Both the position numbers and the translations under genes were made by a program. The notes below the pieces were generated by a model. That model did no database searches. It worked only from the letters and a program-made list of their open reading frames with translations, and was not told the origin of the DNA. A stretch of 64,000 nt of DNA from Yamagishiella unicocca. Its lineage: Eukaryota; Chlorophyta; Chlorophyceae; Chlamydomonadales; Volvocaceae. How positions within the stretch are numbered: the stretch's first letter is position 1; each line of letters opens with the position of its first letter. The stretch covers positions 310,001 through 374,000 of the forward strand of contig BDSL01000066.1 of the NCBI GenBank assembly GCA_003116995.1. Direction: 5' to 3'. Below, piece after piece: positions 57,571 to 64,000 of the stretch.

Positions 57571-57961
57571 CTATGTTGATTAACCCATCGGCAGAGACCA
57601 GCGCCAAGGTCCGGGTGACCGCCGCTGCTGGCATGACCACCGTTATTTTGGCCTCGTAAATGCCGGCTGTGTTGGACCACGCTGAGGGCGCTCCAACAGA
57701 GATATCCGCTTCTTGCACAATGTCTGGCATTGCTGCGGAGAGTGACCGTTTCAGGTGGTCGGCGATGGATCCTCCCACGAAACTCAGCAGCGCCGAAATG
57801 CTGCTAGCGTCCTCGAAACGGAACCTGAACGTCACAGAGCCCATGGCTCTGAACGGGTTGGCAGAACCAGTGACGCGTATCACCTCGTCGAGGCTAATGA
57901 CGGTCCGAGGCATTGCGTCCTCCTCTCGGTCCTCCGGTGTTCTGGCGCTGCGTCGGGTCAT
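57554..57961 (-). CDS. LINE ORF0: small 5' ORF, 135 aa
   Basis: Starts at ATG 57961 (MTRRSARTPEDREED) and ends TGG-TGA at 57554. The composition is protein-like, with alternating hydrophobic strands (SVTFRFRFEDASSISALLSFVGG, YEAKITVVMPAAAVTRTLALV). No family is recognised. It is the only one of the three LINE ORFs with an ATG at its natural beginning. This suggests ribosomes load here and reach ORF1 by +1 shifting or reinitiation. Alternatively it is a cis-regulatory upstream ORF. Confidence 0.7.
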   Translation of the reverse strand: MTRRSARTPEDREEDAMPRTVISLDEVIRVTGSANPFRAMGSVTFRFRFEDASSISALLSFVGGSIADHLKRSLSAAMPDIVQEADISVGAPSAWSNTAGIYEAKITVVMPAAAVTRTLALVSADGLINIGQDLW

Positions 57962-58119
57962 TCCAGGACCCTCCTAGAGCACTTCTGCCCTATCGCCGCG
58001 CGGCTTTCGCGGGGCTGGCCAGGTCACCCTGGCGCAGCCACGCGATCGATTACCATTGATGTATTGATGTATTAATGTATTAATGTATTTTTCCTTCGTG
58101 TTCGTGCTGGCGTACTACT

Positions 58120-58127
58120 GGCATTGT
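58120..58127. repeat. Target-site duplication of the LINE, 5' side
   Basis: GGCATTGT, continuing into the right terminal repeat of the interrupted MITE (TGTCACGACA). Confidence 0.8.
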
Positions 58128-58136
58128 GTCACGACA

Positions 58137-58910
58137 CGCACCGCACGTATGGTAAGACGTGCCAGGAAAGTTGTCCGGCAACGGTGCAGTACGTTGGGGC
58201 ATTGGAAGGAAATACACACTTAAGCACATCCCCCTCGATGGAACCTTGATTATCCCCACGCGCTTTTCTCCAACCTACGCACGGTAACCCCGGAATAATG
58301 ATACCGAGTGCCGCACAGGCGCCCATCGATGCAAGGCCTCACTAATTATAACAGGCCACAGCAACTGGGTTTTCTTGCGCTATGCCTAAGCTGAGTTGCT
58401 TATTAGCCGCTCCTTCCGGATTCTCTTAGTGTGTAAAAAAACACTTAAAGAGTCACATATCCCTGCCTTTGGGTCGGCAGACTTACGCTCAAAGTTTGAG
58501 ACTGCGGTTTTCCTGTTATCATTACACTTGGCGCAGAAGTCGGCAAAATAGACGGGGCGCAAAGCGTTCGTTGCAAGTTTAGTTAACGGACACCGCCAGC
58601 GAATGGCACGGCTTGAACATCATGCCGATAATTTGCTTAATATATGCGCGATTACGATTTAATGCATTGTTTCGTTATGACTGTGCGTTTTAACACCGCG
58701 TGACCGGTGTTAAATCCATCTTTGGATCCAGAGCTGACGCTTTAAGCGGTGCAATTGGAACGCGTCATTCGCATGGTTAGTTATCGCACCATCGCCATGA
58801 AACACTGATGACATAGGGGCCCTCGCCTACAGTTAGTGCTTTGAGGGGGTTGTGCCCAGCCGACATGCTACAACGTTGACGGCAATTGCCAGCTTGCCAA
58901 GCGGCAGGTC
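58137..58910. other. Upstream region of the 1156-aa gene
   Basis: AT-richer sequence without coding signal, probably promoter and 5' UTR. No certain element is recognised. Confidence 0.4.
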
Positions 58911-61900
58911 ATGGAGCCTCTCAATACATTTTTCCGAATTAGCCCTAGCTTGCTTATTCACTCTATGACTACGCCGCGGTCACCGACCAGCAGCTCGTTT
59001 TCCTCGCCTAGTTTCGCAGACCACCAGACTGGTCTCAAAGTCTATCGGGAGAGCCCGTCTTCCCTCAACAGCGCGCATCAGGTAGCTGATGAGAAAAAAC
59101 GACGAAAGTCAATTATATGGAATTAGTGAAAATGTGTTGGCTGAGCTTCGGGCATACTGACCGGCTTGACCCGTTTCTGCCCGCCAGGACAATCCATTGT
59201 TCGAGGGATTTCCGGTCCTGCCAACCGGCGGCCCTATCAACGGAACCGCAGAAGGAGATGCCAGGACTGCAGGGACACGGACTGCAGGTGCGGCAAGCAT
59301 GTCACCGTAATTTGGTTAAGATGTCACAATACGGTCATGGCAGCGCTTTCTAACCGGGTCACAATGGATTCCTACGTGCGCTTAGGGAACTCGCCAAAGC
59401 TGCAGGAACAGCTCCACCACCTGCTTACGGTCCTGCAGCATGCGCTGGAGTTGCATAGCGCCGACGGCCTGCCTGACGGGGTGGCACCACAGTTGGCAGA
59501 CGAACTCGAGGCGGTGGCCAAGAGGCTAAAGGAGAAAGAGCGTGTAAGGCTCCTGCGGAAGGAAGTGCGGCCGTGAACGTGGGGTTAACACAGAGTGTAG
59601 GCGCTTGCGATGCTGAGCTCTGCACAGCCGGGTGCTCAGTGATAGGGGAGTCACATGCGGAATCGGCATTAACCAGGGAGAACGGGTTTGGCACAGAATC
59701 AGCCACGCAGTGCACTGTACGAGATGCGCGGGTGTTGCATACATCAATTGCACGTCACCCGGTCCCACGTGTAGTTTTGAAGCAGCATTGTCGAGGGCGA
59801 TGTTCACCTTGCCCGCTGCTGCTGTCCTTCGCCTTTTGACAGGAATTGCCAGTAGAGCGCCAGCTACGTGCGAAGGTCCAGCTTGCGCTTACAGGGGCTG
59901 AGGCTACTATCAGAAAGCTCCGCGCCACCCCTACCCGTGGCAGCCCTGGAAGCGGCTGGGGCCTTTCTTGGCGCTGCAACGAAGCTGCGGTGTTGAGTCC
60001 TACGATAGGCGCTGAAGCTAGCAGCAGCAGTAATGGCGGGGCGCTGCTGATGGATGCCAGAGGCCGCTCCAGCATGCGTGACTCGGTTTGTAAGCAGCTG
60101 CTGCAGTCACCGAGCAGCAGTGTGTCACCACTCAGCTGGGCCTGTCCCGCTGCCGTGGCTTGCACTCCGTTTGCTGTGGATGATGCCAGCATGGCATCCC
60201 CGAAGGAGCTGCCCACTGACCAGCACATGAAACAGGACCAGCAAACCGATGGCGTCGGAAGCCGGCATGAGCAGCCACATGATGCCGCAGCCGTCATCCC
60301 ATGCGTGCTGCCTCCGCCGGTATCTCTTCCGCCAGCGCCAGCAGCGACGACAAGCTTCCATCCTCCGCTTTATAGCTGGATGAAGGCAGTGCTGGCGTCA
60401 GCCTCAAAGCACGATGATGACATCTTGCGCAGCGACTGTGCCGATGCGTATGGCCGCACCGCAACCGCGGCCTTGGCTCAGCTACAGACCCCGACGCAGG
60501 AGGGAGGCAGCGGTCAACTGGCTGGTGACAGCCTCGCTGACACTATCCGCGCTGCGCTGGCCTCCACGCGGACACCACCACTGGTCTATGGCAGCCCCCT
60601 ACACCGCAGGATTCAACGGCTGCTAGCCGAACAGCGCTCTCCCAGTCCCCTGCGACACGCGTCAGCTCAGGCCGACGGCGCGCAGTTTGGTGCAACGGAG
60701 GGAGGCCCAATCACCGCGCCGGAGGGAGGCAAGCTTTCCGCGATGGATCAAGAACTAAGTTCAGCATGCGGTCCCAGACTCATATGGAACCCGATAGCGG
60801 ACGTGGACTCCCCTGCGATAAGCACCCGCGACACCGATACGTCAAGCTCTTGCAACACACCATTGACAGTGAACCCGGTGGGTAAGAGACCATTTGTAGG
60901 GTCACAATAGCAAACGTATTCACTTGCATGCGTCCTGTTGCCGACATGATACCTTTTGGGGACGCCCTGTCCTTCAATTGCCATGATGGGTTGTCGTAGG
61001 AGTACACGTTACAGTGGGTTCCAGAACAAAAGGCAGGACCACCGGACACATTGTCGTGCTTTAAGCCCCTCGCGTTTCCCGCAGGACGACCTGGCAGCGT
61101 TGCCGTTTCGCAGCAGCATATCGCCTTTCGGGCCCACGTTGCGCGAGAGGTATGCCTCAAGGGCACCTTCTCTTGGTCGCGCTGCACCCTTGGACAACGA
61201 AACCGTCCAACCGACTAGTGCAAATTCAGCATCGTCACGCACAACCAGCGCTCGGGACGCTCCTTTGTCGCAACGCGAAAGCCAAGCTGAGGCCGCTGAG
61301 CTGGTCGCACAGCTTGGACTGGACTTGCAGCTTGACCCGGCTACTGCGGCAAGTATCTCGGAGCTGGAGGTGCTCGAACACGTTGAACGCTGGGCGCGCG
61401 AGCAATACATGTAAGCCCGCTGGGTTGCTATGTCCGAGTCTTTAGGGCTGGTTCTCCTTAGTAAAGGGCAGGCTGGTGGCAGGCTAGTGCCAATGCCGAG
61501 CGTGTTAACACCATTGATTGGCATGGCAATCTGTGCTGGTGGTCATCTTCTCCTGGCTGCAACGTACGCCAACCGCTTTGCCCCTTACAGTGCGGCTAAA
61601 AGGGCATTGCTGGCCAGTTCGGAGCCGGCCGTGGATGCAGAGGACCCCCGCATGCAGGCGGGATGCACCAGCGACGCCGAGGTTGTGGATGGCTGCATGC
61701 AAGCGCTCGTCGGCAACGCCGTTCAGACGGAGCTACCGGGTGACCGTTCTGCTGCACAAGCTTTGCCGTGCAGTGGGCCAACAACAGCGACACGTGACAC
61801 AGCAGTCGGGACCGCGCCCACGCCTCAGATACCCCTGGCTGCGAATGGGCAGGTGTTTGCTGCCGCGTCACTCGAGCAGGTTCGTCTAAGCTGGCAGGGC

Positions 61901-63597
61901 AACGTGTGTCGGTTGATGTTTGCTGGAGTTGAAGTTGCGTTTCGCGAACCGGACCAAATCGCTTACCTCATCCTTTGGATGCTCCTCCTTTGCAGCTTGC
62001 TGACCAAACGCTGCCATCAAAGAGGCAAGAGGGGCGCTCGGGCGATGATGCTCTGAGAGACGTCTTCTCGCCAGCGCGCTGCGATCAGCTGAAAGGGACT
62101 CAGGAAGCCGCGCAGCTGCCTGACAAGCCTTTTCCGGACGCCTCTGCTGTCAGCAGTGCTGCTGGTGTGGCGCTTTGTGTGCGTAAACGCCACGCTGCAT
62201 CCGAGTTTGGCAGCACTCCAGCACGCCGCGGCCTATTTCGGGTTGCAGCTTCCGCACATGCTTCCAGCATCGATACGGCTACTGCTTGCAGCGCCGCTAA
62301 TGTTGCTGACCGTGTTCATTCAAGCTTAGACTGTCTCCAGGGCCGCATATCAGCAACAGAGTCATCCAACAACGCGCGGAGTGCTCCTTCAAACGCCAAC
62401 ACGCAGTCTTTGCTGCATCAGCCAGGGGCTTCGCACGCCATCCCAGGTCCGGTTAGCAGTCCTGCGGCCTTCGTGTACTCTGACACCTTGGACAATCTTG
62501 AACAAAGTCCGCTCCGGCGAAAGCACAGCTCTCCTACGACTGCGCAGCAACTACCGGTCTCTGTGCCACCCCCTGCGAGCGTGGCGTCAGCATCCGGCGA
62601 AGGCGACGCAACTGCAAAACGGCAGGGTACGACAGTTTTGCTTCGTTCGTTACGGGCAATACCGGCATTTGTAAGGCCACGCCGTTCTAGCTGCATGTGT
62701 ACTGTACTGACCGGGCCTTCGCTTCTGCGTCACCACAGGCATGCCTGCTGTGCTGCTTGCCTCCCCGCCAACCGCGAGTGACGGCGAGATTGCGCCTGAG
62801 GTGCTCTTCACACCAGGAAACTCATCCGGTGGAAATAAGTGCTTGGCAGGAAGGCACATGTCAAGAATCTTTCCCACGGGGCGCGTCGGCAGCTGCGAGA
62901 GTGTAGAGCTGGTTCGCGAAGGCGACGAGCACGCGTCGAACAGCGTCAGTACTGCCAGCGCCCTGCATCCGCAGCCCATTTTCCAACCAGTGGACCAGGC
63001 CAGTAGACCACCTGCTGGAGCTGATGCTTTGCCTACAGCAACCCGGAGAGAGTCCTGCTCAGGTAGGGGCGAGAACTTGGCGGCGCTGCGACGTTACACG
63101 ATTTGGTGCGGTTATTCTAGTCCTACCATTGCTCCCTGCCTGAACTCATTTTTTGAATGCTTTTCATCCAACAAGTGGAACATGACTACCGTGCAGGTCG
63201 GGTAGCCTCCATACTCGCAGCAGATGGTGGCGAGATGGCGCCGGATGTGCTCTTCACACCTGGACACTCCTTGCACTGTGGCCACAAGGGCAAGCACGTG
63301 TCAAGAGTCTTCCCCCCGCCCAAAAACATCCGTTTCAGCAGCGGGGGCGGTGATGCGGAAAGTGCTGGCCAAAGTGCGCAGACCCTGAGCAGCATCAGCA
63401 GCGTCAGCATCATCGCCTCGGAGCCTATGAATGCGGACAACGCAGCTATCAGGGAAGACGACCACGTGGCTCCTCAACCCGCGGTCCACAAGCCCAACTC
63501 GAACAAGGACAAGCGTAACCGGCCCTCCATGTCCAGGTCTCTTATCGGGTTCCTGACGTCCTTGGCTGGCTGTGCACGCAACGCTGACGTCAAGTGA
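58911..63597 (+). CDS. Unknown 1156-aa protein with coiled coil and repeated VLFTPG module
   Basis: Nine exons: 58911-59081, 59188-59287, 59344-59564, 59843-60877, 61085-61410, 61591-61852, 61996-62626, 62739-63062 and 63197-63597. The phases agree throughout (3471 nt), which is strong support. The start is ATG 58911 (MEPLNTFFRIS). Residues about 105-195 form a helical, heptad-like region (KLQEQLHHLLTVLQHALEL, ELEAVAKRLKEKERVRLLRK). The rest is mostly Ser/Ala/Pro-rich and probably disordered. A short helical segment (EAAELVAQLGLDL, EVLEHVERWAREQY) ends near residue 617. Two C-terminal modules resemble each other: DGEIAPEVLFTPGNS ... RHMSRIFP (about 930-960) and DGGEMAPDVLFTPGHS ... KHVSRVFP (about 1033-1065). 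A weaker DVFSPARC occurs near 728. I recognise no known family. One weak donor (GTGTTT after 61852) needs RNA evidence. Confidence 0.85.
61012..61055 (-). mobile_element. Short LINE 3'-end fragment in intron 4
   Basis: GTTACAGTGGGTTCCAGAAC + AAAAGGCAGGACCACCGGACAC matches the terminal part of the LINE family. It lies in the intron between exons 4 and 5 of the 1156-aa gene. Confidence 0.65.
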
Positions 63598-64000
63598 CGT
63601 TGCATAGTAGGGGGCATCCAGTTTTCTGCGTTTCGGCCATACCCAATTCCAAATGCGCCAGCCAGGGTTTGGAGATCGAATATTTCGTGCAGGGGGATAT
63701 GTAACGCGTACGTTGAGGCTGAACTGGTGTCAGGGGTAAGGGGCTGCCAACCGTGCACGTATATTTAGGAGCTAGTTGTAGGTAAGGGGTTGTGTACAGC
63801 AGGGCCCGCTGCGGGCAGGGACCTGTGAGTCCCTTGTGACACCGAATGCGGGTCGGCGTTCGGGTTACATATCTGGCTACCCCATGACCATATCGTGATA
63901 TCTCCATGTCTTACGGTGTCAGGTGGCGGGTGTCAGTATCCGGTTTCTCCGTGGCTTCCCACGGCAACGGGCCAACGCCGCTGCGAACACGCGGCGGCGC
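63598..64000. other. 3' region of the last gene, right edge
   Basis: 3' UTR and intergenic sequence with no further exon recognised. Confidence 0.5.
63700..63704 (+). terminator. Candidate TGTAA poly(A) signal
   Basis: TGTAA 103 nt after the stop of the 1156-aa gene (ATATGTAACGCG). Confidence 0.55.

Larger units (their letters stand above)
51118..58119 (-). mobile_element. Full-length L1-type LINE retrotransposon
   Basis: About 7.0 kb, read on the minus strand: a 5' region with an ATTAATGT-type short tandem repeat (58050-58090), ORF0 (57961-57554), ORF1 (to 55804), ORF2 (to 51509), and a roughly 390-bp 3' UTR ending CCCACTGTAACCGTTACAAC. Both ends are fixed by an 8-bp target duplication (GGCATTGT). 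All ORFs are free of internal stops, so the copy is young. There are no long terminal repeats, and an APE-type endonuclease plus reverse transcriptase in one ORF supports an L1-like clade. Confidence 0.93.
50870..58136. mobile_element. MITE-like element, copy 2, split by the LINE
   Basis: The left TIR TGTCGTGACACAAT is at 50870-50883 and the body (to 51117) follows copy 1 (shared GCACGACGCATTGCAGCAGC and GATGGCCGCTAGTCAT). The right TIR ATTGTGTCACGACA appears only at 58123-58136, on the far side of the LINE. Without the LINE and its duplicated 8 bp, the element is 257 bp, against 253 bp for copy 1. The outer flanks CGCA|...|CGCA could be a 4-bp target duplication. Confidence 0.8.

Noticed and set aside
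61409..61414. TAA as the end of a shorter gene
   Set aside because: The stop is inside a GTAAGC donor, and the next exon at 61591 continues in phase.

Overview
The window is nuclear DNA from a green alga, most likely a volvocine relative of Chlamydomonas. The coding sequence is GC-rich and cut by many short GT-AG introns. TGTAA sits downstream of several stop codons, as in Chlamydomonas polyadenylation signals. The genes include a light-harvesting chlorophyll a/b protein, an SBP-box regulator (green-lineage family) and a RACK1 very close to the Chlamydomonas protein. All exon models were built by hand from reading frame, splice sites and intron phase. Most add up to one continuous frame.

Layout. 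0.3-2.0 kb (+): a three-exon gene of unknown function. 3.2-5.3 kb (-): RACK1, five exons, 318 aa. 5.8-7.3 kb (-): nuclear-encoded mitochondrial-type ribosomal protein uL16, three exons. 8.6-19.3 kb (+): NAA15, the ribosome-anchoring subunit of the NatA N-terminal acetyltransferase, 15 exons, 908 aa, with introns full of short dispersed and tandem repeats. 20.3-20.7 kb (-): a doubtful single-exon ORF. 24.2-33.8 kb (-): a large SBP/SPL-type transcription factor whose zinc domain is divided over four exons. 34.9-38.0 kb: a block of non-coding repeats with a 253-bp inverted-repeat element. 39.0-46.2 kb (+): a 17-exon gene, 1309 aa, homologous to an uncharacterised land-plant family (Arabidopsis At5g65440/At4g24610, from memory). 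46.8-48.7 kb (-): an LHCA-type antenna protein, eight exons. 51.1-58.1 kb (-): a full-length LINE with three open ORFs. It sits inside a second copy of the inverted-repeat element and is flanked by an 8-bp target-site duplication. 58.9-63.6 kb (+): a nine-exon gene, 1156 aa, of unknown function, with a coiled coil and a repeated VLFTPG-containing module.

Three adjacent genes (RACK1, uL16m, NAA15) act on or at ribosomes. They need not be co-regulated. LHCA belongs to photosystem I and the SBP protein is a putative DNA-binding regulator. The most interesting material is the LINE-in-MITE insertion with two downstream ORFs that lack usable ATGs, the SBP domain with a substituted zinc ligand, and the two large proteins of unknown function.
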